A stretch of 28,742 nucleotides of DNA from JAKLKS01 sp964370855 (GCA_964370855.1 CAYJMF010000063.1:1-28742), one strand, 5' to 3'; shown: positions 16,596-24,975, counted from the first letter of the stretch. The notes: generated by a model from the letters alone, not told the origin. A program made the numbers and translations.

Positions 16596-17087
16596 ATGCA
16601 CGCCTCATGTGATTGGATCGGATGGCGATGGGGCGCGCGACGTTGCCCGCACCACGTTTGGAGCATCCTGAGTCTCTCGATGGTGCTCTTCGGGTGCGGG
16701 AGTCTCGGTGGAGAGCACCAGGAAGCCGTCGTTCGAGCGGATGAGGTGTACTGCAACCGATTGGTGGTCGTGAGTGAAGACGGCAGGGAGAGATTTGTCG
16801 TGCAAGCGGAACTCGGGAAGCACCTGGTGGGGAGATTCGAGTATAATGATGGCGCGTCTGTTTACCTGGGGAGTCTTGATGGAAAGCGTGCGTTGATAGG
16901 TATGCAGCAGCGCGGTGGGAACTATGTCGAAATCTGCACAGGAAGCGAGGCGGGCGACCCTGGAATAGTCATTTTCAGTCCGGAGTGGGATTGCGGGATC
17001 TGGCTGACTCTGCACGAGAGCGGAGTCCCGCAAATCCGCAGGGTCGGAAAGAATTTCAGGGATATCGATCCGGGAGCACCGCGGTGA
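16596..17087 (+). CDS. small putative lipoprotein with beta-repeat body
   Basis: 163 residues starting 3 nt after the previous stop. A hydrophobic segment (SILSLSMVLFGCG) ends in a lipobox-like LFGC with Cys34, but the preceding n-region is unusually long (21 residues), so the real start may be the internal ATG at residue 29 or lie elsewhere. The body alternates short strands and turns: RLVVVSEDGRERFVVQAE, GASVYLGSLDGKRALIGMQQ, PGIVIFSPEWDCGIWLTLHESGVPQIRRVG. The 'EDGRERFVV' turn resembles DEEGRTRGSF in the broken gene immediately downstream, so the two are probably related. Such repeats occur in exported proteins of unknown function. Expression may be coupled to the 371-residue gene. Confidence 0.55.
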   Translation: MHASCDWIGWRWGARRCPHHVWSILSLSMVLFGCGSLGGEHQEAVVRADEVYCNRLVVVSEDGRERFVVQAELGKHLVGRFEYNDGASVYLGSLDGKRALIGMQQRGGNYVEICTGSEAGDPGIVIFSPEWDCGIWLTLHESGVPQIRRVGKNFRDIDPGAPR

Positions 17088-17170
17088 AGGGACTCTTCCG
17101 CCCGGAGGATTGTCAGCTGGCTTCCTCCTCTCCTCGCTCCTGCTGGCTGGCAGTCTCTCGCGTGCAACAG

Positions 17171-17765
17171 ATGCGCGTGATCCGGGCTCGCTTGAGGAGG
17201 TTCGCCGAGAGGGTGCTCCTGCTCCTGCTGTTCGGCGGGTGCGCCTCAGGAGTCGATGAGTGAGAGTCGCGTCGGCGGGGGTGGCGTTGGGAGGGAGCGG
17301 TTGTTCGAGCTCGTGGATGAGGAGGGCCGGACAAGAGGGTCCTTCGGTATGGGTGGAATCGGCACTGTGGTGCCCTGCCTGGTTCTGTTCGGCGCGGATA
17401 CTCGTCCGCACGTATCCATCCACGGTCGGACGGTGGTGATGCGCAGATTACCCTGTTTCGAAGGGACGGCTGGGCCGCCGAGAGGATCGAGCACAGGGAG
17501 GACGGAAACGCGGGCATCCGGGTGGGGCGGAGGGGCGGGACGACGGGCCTGGCTCTTGAAGTGAGCGGGAACGGCGAGGTGATTGTGACGCTGCTGGATG
17601 AGGACGGGAAGGTCATGGGGCGGCTTCCTGAAGACTGGTGGGGCGACTGCGCGAGGGCGTGGGTGATGGTGAATGCGGGTCCCATGACGCTTCTTCTCGC
17701 GGATTCGTCCGCTTCCGGGGGCCCGGGTCGACTTCCTGAAGGACCGGTTCCCGGATCGAGACACC
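17171..17765 (+). pseudogene. frameshifted lipoprotein, relative of the preceding gene
   Basis: Three pieces read as one protein only if two frameshifts are allowed. From ATG 17171, a 30-codon piece gives a lipoprotein signal (RFAERVLLLLLFGGCASG) and stops at 17263. From about 17256 the next frame gives RERLFELVDEEGRTRGSFGMGG and CLVLFGADTRPHVSIHG. Near 17420-17435 sense moves back to the first frame, DGGDAQITLFRRDGWAAERIEHREDG and then LALEVSGNGEVIVTLLDEDGKVMGRLPED. The repeated 'hydrophobic-x-D-x-DGR' units agree across all three pieces. The shifts compensate each other, as expected for one insertion plus one deletion, or for two assembly errors. The true 3' end is uncertain; the last frame runs open to 17839 across the promoter of the next gene. 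Confidence 0.55.
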
Positions 17766-17822
17766 CGGGGCGTCCGGCGACGGACGCCACCCATCACGCC
17801 CTCACCTTCTCCCTTCCCGCGG

Positions 17823-17828
17823 TATCCT
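17823..17828 (+). promoter_or_regulatory. -10 box of the M20 amidohydrolase gene, leaderless
   Basis: TATCCT, then 7 nt (CTTCCCC) and the ATG at 17836. There is no Shine-Dalgarno sequence in this gap. The spacing would place the transcript 5' end at the start codon. Confidence 0.55.
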
Positions 17829-17835
17829 CTTCCCC

Positions 17836-19029
17836 ATGACCGCCCACCGCCTCGACGCCCTCGCCGCCCCCCTCGTCGACAGCCTCGTCGCCTTCCGCCG
17901 CGACCTCCACCGCCACCCCGAACTCAAGTACGAGGAGCACCGCACCGCCGGGAAGGTCGAGGAGGTCCTGAAGGAGGCCGCCATCCCCTTCCGCCGCTGC
18001 GCCGGCACCGGCATCGTCGCCGACCTCGGCCCCGAGGTGAACCGGACGGCGCTCCGCGGGGACATGGACGCCCTCCCCCTGGAGGAGAAGAACGGGTTCG
18101 AGCACCGCTCCACGGTCCCCGGCCGCATGCACGCCTGCGGCCACGACGGCCACACCACCATCCTCCTCGGCACCGCGCTGGCCCTCGCCTCCGTCCGCGA
18201 CCGGCTCCGGTCCGGCGTGCGTCTCGTCTTCCAGCCCGCCGAGGAGGGGGGCGCCGGGGCGAAGCGCATGGCCGACGAGGGGGCGCTCGACGGCGTCACG
18301 CGCATCTTCGGCGTCCACAACTGGCCCGTCTTCCCCGTGGGCACCGTCGGCGTCCGCCCCGGCCCCATGATGGCCGCGGCGGCGCTCTTCGAGATGAAGG
18401 TGCTCGGCAAGGGGGGCCACGGCTCCCAGCCCCAGGAGGCGAAGGACCCGATCCTCGCCGCCTCCCAGGTGGTGACCCTCGCCCAGGCCCTCGTCTCCCG
18501 CGAGACCCATCCCCTCAAGCCCGCGGTCGTCACCTTCGGGACCATCCACGGCGGGACCGCGACCAACATCATCCCCGACGACGTCGCCCTCTCCGGGACC
18601 ATCCGCACCCTGGACGACGCCCAGGCCGACGCGCTGGGCGCCCGCCTCGAGGAGGTGGCCCGCGGCGTCTGCGCCGCCTTCGGGCTCCGCCTCGAGTACC
18701 GCTACCACCGCTACTACCCGGTCACCTCCAACCACCCCGCCGACGCGGCGCTGGTCGCCGAGGTGGGGGAGGAGCTCTTCGGGAAGGGGGCGGTCTCCGC
18801 GGAGCACCTGCCGACCATGGGGGCGGAGGACTTCTCCTTCTTCCTGCAGCGGGTGCCCGGGGCCTACTTCTTCCTCGGGGGGAAGGGGGAGGGGCGGACG
18901 AACTCCATGTGCCACTCGGCGGACTACGACTTCAACGACGACCTGATCCTGCCGGGGGTGCGCATGTACCTCCGCCTCCTGGAGCGGACGGGAGGGGCTC
19001 TCCTGGCGGACGACGTCCCCCGTGGGTAG
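17836..19029 (+). CDS. M20 family amidohydrolase (hippurate/N-acyl-amino-acid hydrolase type)
   Basis: 397 residues. It hydrolyses the amide bond of N-acyl amino acids or related aminoacyl conjugates in the cytoplasm, using two metal ions. Family motifs seen are FRRDLHRHPEL at the start, LRGDMDALP (residues 73-81), HACGHDGH (99-106, with Cys101 and His103 as metal ligands), the PAEEGG pair (Glu136 catalytic base, Glu137 ligand), GVHNWP (His161), the dimerisation-domain GKGGHGSQP, and the last ligand His in MCHSADYDFND. The length is normal for the family and the gene is intact. The exact substrate cannot be told from sequence. The next gene starts inside its last codons. Confidence 0.95.
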   Translation: MTAHRLDALAAPLVDSLVAFRRDLHRHPELKYEEHRTAGKVEEVLKEAAIPFRRCAGTGIVADLGPEVNRTALRGDMDALPLEEKNGFEHRSTVPGRMHACGHDGHTTILLGTALALASVRDRLRSGVRLVFQPAEEGGAGAKRMADEGALDGVTRIFGVHNWPVFPVGTVGVRPGPMMAAAALFEMKVLGKGGHGSQPQEAKDPILAASQVVTLAQALVSRETHPLKPAVVTFGTIHGGTATNIIPDDVALSGTIRTLDDAQADALGARLEEVARGVCAAFGLRLEYRYHRYYPVTSNHPADAALVAEVGEELFGKGAVSAEHLPTMGAEDFSFFLQRVPGAYFFLGGKGEGRTNSMCHSADYDFNDDLILPGVRMYLRLLERTGGALLADDVPRG

Positions 19030-19810
19030 GGAAGGGGTTGCCTCCCCCGCGCCGGCGGACTCCTTCCGTGCCACGGGCCCGGGCGACCTGGCCCCCTTCC
19101 GGGAGGTGCTGGCGGACCAGGAGTTCCGCTACGCCGATCTCGCCCGCGATGCGGTGAAGGGCGCCGTGACCCTGGTCGTGCGGCGGAAGTTCCCGCCGCG
19201 CAGGGGTGTCTGGGCCCTGCGCATCCTCGGCGTGAAGGAGTGGAGCGCGGATCGGCGGGGGGAGAAGGAGTCGGACACGCTGAAGGAGATCCGCCTCGAC
19301 CCGTCGGGCTCGAGGGTGGTTCTCCGCTGCGTCCTCGACGAGTACACGGGCGTCGTGGACCGCATCGACCTCCGCCTCGCCCGCCTCGACGCCGACGAGG
19401 CCGCCGTGGTCCGATACGAACAGCTCCCGGACTGGTTCCACCGGGAGATGCGCGAGAAGCAGAACCAGGCCGACGCCGAGGAGATGCGGGTCGCCGGCGC
19501 CAGCGGTCGCGTGCGGAGGATCGCCTTCCTCGCGGGGACCGCCGCGCCCCTCGTCCTCGGGATCCTCTCCGGGGGGCACCTGCTCCTCCTGCTGGCCACC
19601 TGCATCCCGCTCGGCGGCGCTCCGGCCTGGTGGCTCGCGGGGACGCGGCGGAGTCCGCAGACGGCGGGGCCGCTCTGGGGGCTGCTGGCGACGGCGGCCT
19701 GCTTCGGGGGCGGCGGGTGGATGGGGCTGTTCTTCACGCCCCTCGTGCTCGTCTCCGGCGGCGTCCTCCTCTTCCTGTGGATCCGCGGCGAGGAGGACCT
19801 GACGATCTAG
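19022..19810 (+). CDS. unknown protein with soluble N-domain and C-terminal membrane spans
   Basis: 262 residues from a GTG that overlaps the end of the amidohydrolase gene by 8 nt, suggesting translational coupling. The first 160 residues are soluble alpha/beta sequence (VTLVVRRKFPPRRGVWALRILGVKEW, VVLRCVLDEYTGVVDRIDLRLARLDAD). A charged helix follows (DWFHREMREKQNQADAEEMR), then three or four hydrophobic spans from about residue 164 to 255 and a short acidic tail. I do not recognise the family. It converges on the next gene so closely that the two stop codons share the four bases CTAG. Confidence 0.7.
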   Translation: MGREGVASPAPADSFRATGPGDLAPFREVLADQEFRYADLARDAVKGAVTLVVRRKFPPRRGVWALRILGVKEWSADRRGEKESDTLKEIRLDPSGSRVVLRCVLDEYTGVVDRIDLRLARLDADEAAVVRYEQLPDWFHREMREKQNQADAEEMRVAGASGRVRRIAFLAGTAAPLVLGILSGGHLLLLLATCIPLGGAPAWWLAGTRRSPQTAGPLWGLLATAACFGGGGWMGLFFTPLVLVSGGVLLFLWIRGEEDLTI

Positions 19811-20610
19811 GACGCGCCGGGCCCCCGCTCGAGGCGCTCGAGATCCTCCATGGCCCGGTCGAGCTCCTTCACCTTGCGCCCGTCGAGGGCGGTGCGGGGA
19901 GGGGCCGGGGGAGGGGGAACGCGGGCCGTCCGCGCCCGGGGCGCGCGGGCCGGGGGCGGGAGGACCTCGAGGGGGAGGAGCGGAGCGAGCCGCTCCCGCA
20001 GGAGGCGGAGCTCCCGGCCGCCCATCTGAAGTGTCGTCACCGAGGACTCCCCGATAGCGCCGTGGTAGAGGTGCAGGCGGGGTCCGTCCACGACGGCGAG
20101 GCGGACATCCGCGAGAGGGATGCGGCGGCGGGAGCGGATGGAGAAGAGGAAGGCGGCGGCGATCCAGGCGACCACGGTCAGGATCGGCGGTTCCCTCCGG
20201 GCCAACGCGTTCAGGTAGAAGAGAAGGTAGCCTCCGACGAGGAGCCACATGTGCAGGGTCCGGTAGACGAGGACCACCTCCCCCCCTTCGACCGTCGCCG
20301 TGCCGGACCGGCCCACCAGGGACGGGAAACCCTCGGGCCCGACCTGGAGGACGACCTGGAAGGGGCCGTTCCCCTCGAGATTCCGCGCCCGTAGGTCCCG
20401 GCGCCAGTTCATGCGCAGGAACTTCACCAGAAGGAACGCTCCGGCGATCCCCGTTCCGGCGACGAGGGTCATCGAGCCCGGGGAGGAATTCACCCGGCCG
20501 AGGAACATGAGGACGGCCAGGAGGAGGGCGGTCAGGACGAGGGCGACCCCGGCCACGCCGGTGATCGTCCCGATGGAGTCCTGGCGCTCCTCGTCCTCGA
20601 ACAGGCTCAT
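19807..20610 (-). CDS. unknown four-span membrane protein
   Basis: 267 residues. Hydrophobic spans lie at about 12-38 and 46-64, then a soluble beta-rich segment (GPFQVVLQVGPEGFPSLVGRSGTATVEGGEVVLVYR), then spans at about 120-138 and 145-162. Next comes a PH-like beta stretch (IPLADVRLAVVDGPRLHLYHG) and a Pro/Arg-rich tail ending in a charged helix (KVKELDRAMEDLERLERG). The alternation of spans and beta segments is reminiscent of bacterial PH-domain membrane proteins, but no family can be named. The ATG is preceded by a leaderless-type promoter. The stop overlaps the opposing gene's stop. Confidence 0.75.
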   Translation of the reverse strand: MSLFEDEERQDSIGTITGVAGVALVLTALLLAVLMFLGRVNSSPGSMTLVAGTGIAGAFLLVKFLRMNWRRDLRARNLEGNGPFQVVLQVGPEGFPSLVGRSGTATVEGGEVVLVYRTLHMWLLVGGYLLFYLNALARREPPILTVVAWIAAAFLFSIRSRRRIPLADVRLAVVDGPRLHLYHGAIGESSVTTLQMGGRELRLLRERLAPLLPLEVLPPPARAPRARTARVPPPPAPPRTALDGRKVKELDRAMEDLERLERGPGAS

Positions 20611-20617
20611 GGGTTCG

Positions 20618-20623
20618 ATCCTA
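20618..20623 (-). promoter_or_regulatory. -10 box of the four-span membrane protein gene
   Basis: TAGGAT on the minus strand, 7 nt (CGAACCC) before the ATG. A TTGCGC that could serve as a -35 box lies 18 nt further upstream (20642-20647). This is the best complete promoter among the leaderless set. Confidence 0.6.
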
Positions 20624-20681
20624 CGGTCCCGCGTCCCTTCGGCGCAATCCCGGTCCCCGGTCCCCGCGGGTTCGGAGCGCG

Positions 20682-22082
20682 CTACTCCTCCCACAGCTCC
20701 TTCCACGGCGTCCGCGGCACCTTCACCTCGACGGCGGCCTGGTACCACTGCTTCGGGTCGTTGCGGGGCGCGATGGAGAGGAGCATCGCCCGGAAGGAGC
20801 GCGCGACGGGCCCCTCGAAGATGACCTTGCCGCCGCTCGTCACCTTGAGCGGCCTGTCGAGGTCGAACAGCTCCGGACCCAGCAGCAGCGTGAGGTCCAT
20901 CTCCGCCGGCGCCGTCCGCCCCGCCAGCGGCTTCGTCGTCCCCGTCACCTCGACAGTGTTGGGCGCCGTGATCTTCGCGTGGAACCGCCAGGAGTCCCCG
21001 TGGCCGCGGCTCCAGAGCCAGTACATCCTCTCCTTCCACGGCCGCCAGGTCTCCCACACCACCTCGTCGGGATGGGCGATGCGCACCTGCTTCCCCATCC
21101 ACTGGAGGATCGGCTTCACCCCGCCCTTCGGCAGCGCGTGCCCGTTCCCGTCCACCCGGTCGTAGTTGAAGACGTACCTCCCGGGGAACCGCTCCTGCAG
21201 CTGCTTCAGCCGCCCCGTGGCGATGTCGTCGGGGTGGATGGCCTCGTTCTCGTCGTCGGCGGAGTGGTGGATCCAGAGCGGGACGTGCATCAGGTTCGCG
21301 ACCACCCCCTCCTGCAGCCCCTGGTAGGAGGAGATCGGCGTCGCCCGCTTGTTCACCGCCCCGGGCTTGAGGTAGGGCATCACCGACCCCGCCAGCGGCG
21401 CCGCCGCGGCGATGCGGTCGGCGTTGCGTCCCGACAGCATCCACGAGCCGTCCCCTCCCATGGAGTGGCCCGCGAGGTAGACGCGGTCCGGGTCCACGTC
21501 GAAGGTGCGCCGTGCGGCGTCGACGAGGTCGAGGACGAAGCGCTCCTGCTTCTCCTCGTTCCACGCCGAGGAGACGAGGTCGATGGCCTGGGGGGAGATC
21601 ACCGTCATCCCCTGGGAGGTCGCGCCGGCGAAGACCGACTGCGCGCTCCCCGCGTCGCCGGAGTTCTCCCCGCCGCCGTGCATCGCGACGAGGAGCCCCC
21701 CCTTCGGCTTCCCCGGGTTGAGGAGGTAGATCCCGAGGTCGGAGTCCTCGAGCTTCTTCGGGTCCTTGCCCGTGGCCTTCGCGATCTCGGCCGGCGTGTA
21801 CAGCGTCGCCTTCCCCTTGCGGGAGAGGCGGCGGCCGTGCTTCGCGGCCAGGGCGAAGAGCCTCTCCGACAGCGGCTTCACGGCGTCGGCGGGGAGGGGG
21901 GGGAGCGCCCGGGCCTTCTCCTCCACGGCGGCGCGGCCCGCGTCGTCGTCGGCCTTGAACCACTCCGCGGCCAGGGCCTCGAGGGCCTTCAGGTCGGGGG
22001 GCGGGGGCTCCTCGGCGCGAAGCGGCGGAGGCGCGCAGGCGAGGACGGCGGCCAGGAGGAGCGGGGCGGCGGCGGGGTGCAT
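20682..22082 (-). CDS. secreted serine esterase of the PHB-depolymerase/DLH type
   Basis: 466 residues. A signal peptide (MHPAAAPLLLAAVLACAPPPLRAEE) is followed by a helical lead-in and an alpha/beta-hydrolase domain. Seen are the oxyanion motif LLVAMHGGGEN, the nucleophile elbow GHSMGG with Ser207, an acidic loop HHSADDENEAIHP, and the likely catalytic His315 in DGNGHALPKGG. The domain is like those of feruloyl-esterase, PHB-depolymerase and 'dienelactone hydrolase' annotated proteins common in environmental genomes. A C-terminal beta-sandwich (about 370-466) holds LTLLLGPELFDLDRPLKVTSGG, also found in the nucleophile-less protein at 13293-14684. The substrate is unknown. The gene is divergent from yqgE, with 54 nt between the starts. 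Confidence 0.85.
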   Translation of the reverse strand: MHPAAAPLLLAAVLACAPPPLRAEEPPPPDLKALEALAAEWFKADDDAGRAAVEEKARALPPLPADAVKPLSERLFALAAKHGRRLSRKGKATLYTPAEIAKATGKDPKKLEDSDLGIYLLNPGKPKGGLLVAMHGGGENSGDAGSAQSVFAGATSQGMTVISPQAIDLVSSAWNEEKQERFVLDLVDAARRTFDVDPDRVYLAGHSMGGDGSWMLSGRNADRIAAAAPLAGSVMPYLKPGAVNKRATPISSYQGLQEGVVANLMHVPLWIHHSADDENEAIHPDDIATGRLKQLQERFPGRYVFNYDRVDGNGHALPKGGVKPILQWMGKQVRIAHPDEVVWETWRPWKERMYWLWSRGHGDSWRFHAKITAPNTVEVTGTTKPLAGRTAPAEMDLTLLLGPELFDLDRPLKVTSGGKVIFEGPVARSFRAMLLSIAPRNDPKQWYQAAVEVKVPRTPWKELWEE

Positions 22083-22088
22083 GGACGG

Positions 22089-22094
22089 ATCCTA
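22089..22094 (-). promoter_or_regulatory. -10 box of the secreted esterase gene, leaderless
   Basis: TAGGAT on the minus strand, 6 nt (CCGTCC) before the ATG. It lies back to back with the yqgE promoter in a 54-nt divergent region. Confidence 0.55.
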
Positions 22095-22124
22095 CCGGGT
22101 GGGGCGCCGGTCCCCGTCCCGCGA

Positions 22125-22130
22125 TACGAT
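22125..22130 (+). promoter_or_regulatory. -10 box of yqgE, leaderless
   Basis: TACGAT, then 6 nt (GGGGCC) and the ATG at 22137. No ribosome binding site fits in between. An upstream ATG overlapping the box (22129) is out of frame. Confidence 0.5.
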
Positions 22131-22136
22131 GGGGCC

Positions 22137-22712
22137 ATGCCCCCGGAAGAACTCCCCCCGGCCCGCGGCACCCTCCTCGTGGCCCGGCCCCACCTGCTCG
22201 ATCCGAACTTCATGCGGACCGTGGTGCTCCTCTGCGACCACGACGACGCGCGCGGCTCCCTCGGGTTCGTGCTCAACCGGCCCTCGGGGAAGGGGCTCGG
22301 GGAGGTCCTGCGGGGGGAGCACGCCTTCGAGGGGCGCGGCGACCGGGTCTTCGTCGGGGGGCCCGTGGGGCTCGACTCCCTCGCCATCCTCCACGGGATG
22401 GGGGGCGTGGCCGGCGCCATGGAGGTGCTGCCAGGCGTCGTCCTCGGCGGCGACGTGGAGGACCTCGGCGCCCGGATCCGCGCGGGGTCGATCCCCGAGG
22501 AGGAGCTCCGCTTCATGGTCGGCTACGCCGGCTGGGGCGAGGGCCAGCTCGCGGGGGAGATGGCGGAGGGCACCTGGATCGTCCTCCCCGCGACGGCCCC
22601 CCGGGTCTTCGACCGCGGCGACCCCGCCACCCTCTGGTCCCGCGTCCTCAAGTCCCTCGGCGGCGAGTACCGCACCTGGGCCAACGCCCCCGCCGACCCG
22701 GAGATGAACTGA
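22137..22712 (+). CDS. yqgE: YqgE/AlgH family protein
   Basis: 191 residues, the usual length of the family. Family features seen are GTLLVARPHLLDPNFMRTVVLLCDHD at the N-terminus, GSLGFVLNRPSG, VFVGGPVGLDSLAILH, FMVGYAGWGEGQLAGEM and WIVLPA, closing with LWSRVLKSLGG. Members are cytoplasmic proteins of unresolved biochemical function; AlgH was named as an alginate regulator in Pseudomonas, but general function is not established. The gene ends 2 nt before the shared GAGAGGC motif of the second palindrome. It appears to be a single unit from its own leaderless promoter, divergent from the esterase gene. Confidence 0.93.
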   Translation: MPPEELPPARGTLLVARPHLLDPNFMRTVVLLCDHDDARGSLGFVLNRPSGKGLGEVLRGEHAFEGRGDRVFVGGPVGLDSLAILHGMGGVAGAMEVLPGVVLGGDVEDLGARIRAGSIPEEELRFMVGYAGWGEGQLAGEMAEGTWIVLPATAPRVFDRGDPATLWSRVLKSLGGEYRTWANAPADPEMN

Positions 22713-22714
22713 GG

Positions 22715-22815
22715 GAGAGGCGGGGACGTTCTCAAGTTATAAAGTTATTCAACGTGGCAGGGGCGCGAAGGCGCCCCTGCCACGTTGAATAACTTTATAA
22801 CTTGAGAACGTCCCC
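22715..22815. repeat. perfect 45-bp inverted repeat, REP-like, between convergent genes
   Basis: The left arm 22722-22766 and right arm 22771-22815 are exact reverse complements, with a 4-nt loop (GAAG). The outer end GGGGACGTTC and the flanking GAGAGGC (22715-22721) match the palindrome at 7981 with one change over 17 nt, while the inner sequence is different. The right arm abuts the stop codon of the ferredoxin gene at 22816, and the left flank abuts the yqgE stop. The RNA in either direction would form a very stable hairpin and may terminate both genes. Confidence 0.95.
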
Positions 22816-23151
22816 CTACTTCTCGGTGATGGTGATGCCGGCCATCTGCTCGACCTTCGGGGTGTCCACCATGGTGATGGCGTCCCAGGCGAGCTTGGTG
22901 CAGACGCGGACGCAGATGGAGCAGCCGATGCACTCGTTGTAGCGGATGTGGACGGGGGGGATGGGCCGGTCCGGGTGCTCCGACGCCGGGGCGTGCTCGA
23001 TGCAGTCCACGGGGCAAAAGGGGACGCAGATCTCGCAGCCCGTGCAGTTGCCCGGCTCGACCACCGCGATCTGCTTCGGCTTCTTCTTCTTCGCGTTGAT
23101 CTTGTCCGGGGTCTCCGGGATCGTCTTGTAGAAGTCCGGTTCCTTGGCCAT
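22816..23151 (-). CDS. 2x[4Fe-4S] ferredoxin
   Basis: 111 residues, a small soluble electron carrier. Two cluster-binding motifs are seen. The first is CTGCEICVPFC followed by P (Cys36, 39, 42, 46; an additional Cys50 follows). The second is CIGCSICVRVC followed by T instead of the usual P (Cys74, 77, 80, 84). In two-cluster ferredoxins the fourth Cys of each motif binds the other cluster. The N-terminus is an extra Lys-rich stretch (INAKKKKPKQ), and a 23-residue loop separates the motifs, so it is longer than clostridial ferredoxins (about 55 residues). A few residues follow the second motif (AITMVDTPKVEQMAGITITEK). The gene is a single unit with its own promoter. The partner enzyme is not in the window. 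Confidence 0.93.
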   Translation of the reverse strand: MAKEPDFYKTIPETPDKINAKKKKPKQIAVVEPGNCTGCEICVPFCPVDCIEHAPASEHPDRPIPPVHIRYNECIGCSICVRVCTKLAWDAITMVDTPKVEQMAGITITEK

Positions 23152-23158
23152 GGGCGGG

Positions 23159-23164
23159 AGTATA
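23159..23164 (-). promoter_or_regulatory. -10 box of the ferredoxin gene, leaderless
   Basis: TATACT on the minus strand, 7 nt (CCCGCCC) before the ATG. It is the closest to TATAAT in the window, and the gap contains no Shine-Dalgarno sequence. Confidence 0.6.
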
Positions 23165-23200
23165 CGGCCCGCCCGCGCCGCCCCGCGAAATCCGGGGGGC

Positions 23201-24975
23201 CTAGACGGAGAGGAGCCCCTCCGCCGAGGGATCGAGGGCGTCGAACCGGCTCCCCAGCATCTCCGAGGCGATCCAGACCTCGACGAGCATCCCCGCCGCC
23301 GCCAGAAGCGCCCCCGCCATCACCCCCGCGGGCAGGAGCAGCTCCCCGCCCAGCGCGAAGACCGCCGCCGCGAGCAGGGCGCCGAGGCCGAGGGGGATGC
23401 CTCCGCCGACCAGCAGCAGGAGCATCTTCGCGAGCATCGTGACGATGTTCGTGCCCATGGTCTCCATGCCCCGCTGCGAGCCCTCCCCGGGGCGCACCCA
23501 CCCGGGGAAGAGGAGCGAGGCGCCGGCGTCCACGAGGGCGGAAAGGGCCATGAGGGCGGGGAGCACGAGGGAGATGGAGAGGAACCCCGCGATGCGCCAG
23601 GCCGCGGTGACGGGGACCTTCGGCGTCGCCGGGAAGGTCGCCGCGGCGACGAGCGCGAGGGCGAGGCCGAGGAGCGCCGACGGGGCGACGGCGGAGGCGA
23701 GGTAGGAGCGGAACAGCCGCGGCCCGGGGACGGGGAGGGACTTCAGCACCTCCGCCATCTCGAGGTCGTTGCGGAGGCTGCAGCCGAGCAGCGTCGGCCC
23801 GCCGATGACGAGCATCACCGAGAGCCCGATGGAGACGACGGAGATGACGGCCGCCCCGAGGGGCACCCCCTTCGAGGTCCGTCCCATGTCCGCCGCGATG
23901 GGCAGGAGCACCGCGGCGAGCACCGCCAGGACGATGAGGAACCGCGGCGACACGTGGCGCAGGGTCTCGGTGAGGCTCCGCCAGACGAAGGCCGTCTCCG
24001 GGGGGCCCGCGGGGGCGAGGCGGAAGGGGCTCCTCCGCACCTTCTGCCCCGGCTCCACGGTCCGCCCGAGCTTCCCCTTGCGGGCCGCCTCGATGCGCGA
24101 GGAGAGCTTCGTCGCGAACTCCGCTGCGCTCTCCTCGAAGGCGGCGTCGGAGACGGTGATCCATGCCGCCAGCGCGAGCAGGAGCAGCAGCACCGGCAGG
24201 GCGTGGAGGAGGAAGCTCCCGAGGTCCGGCGCGAGGAACATCCGGAAGGGGAGCCGGAAGGGGAGGAGCGCCCACCCCGCGGGGCTGCGGGAGAAGGCCG
24301 CGAGCCAGCCCTCGATCCCCTCCCGCATCCCCTCCTCCCCCTGGAGTTCGGGGAAGGGGGGCGCCCCGAGCCAGCCCGCGGCGGCCACCGCGGCCAGCAG
24401 GCCGAGCACCGGGGCGGTCCGCTTCCATCCCGCCACGCCGTGGTCGAGCAGGCTCTGGCGGGTGAGCTTCACCGCCACCCCGTAGAAGGTCATGAGGTTG
24501 AACACGAGGAGCCCGCCCACCTGGTAGCGCACCATCCCCTGCCACCCGTTCCTCAGGCCGAGGAACAGGGAGAGGAAGACGACGGAGGGCACGAAGTACT
24601 TCTGGAGGTCGAGGAGCTTGTACCAGACCAGCTCCCGCCGCCGGAGGGGGGCGGGAAAGAGCATCGCCACGTCGGACTCGAGGAAGGGGAGCGGCGGCCC
24701 CTTCGAGGGGAGGATCCAGGAGAGCGTCGCGAGGAGAAGCACGCCGAGGGCCCCTCCCCACTCGATGAGGAGAACCGGGGCGTCGTCCCGGTCCCCGCCC
24801 CTGGAGCCGGGATCCGGGGTGGGGTGGTCCCCGAAGGAGCCCGCCCCGAAGACCAGCGCGAAGTAGGCGAGGCCCACGAGGAAGGGGATGAAGTAGCGGG
24901 GGCTCCGGAGCCGCTTCAGCCGCTCCCGGAGCGCGTTGAACATCGAGCGGCGGACGAGGTAGAGGAGGGCGGGGT

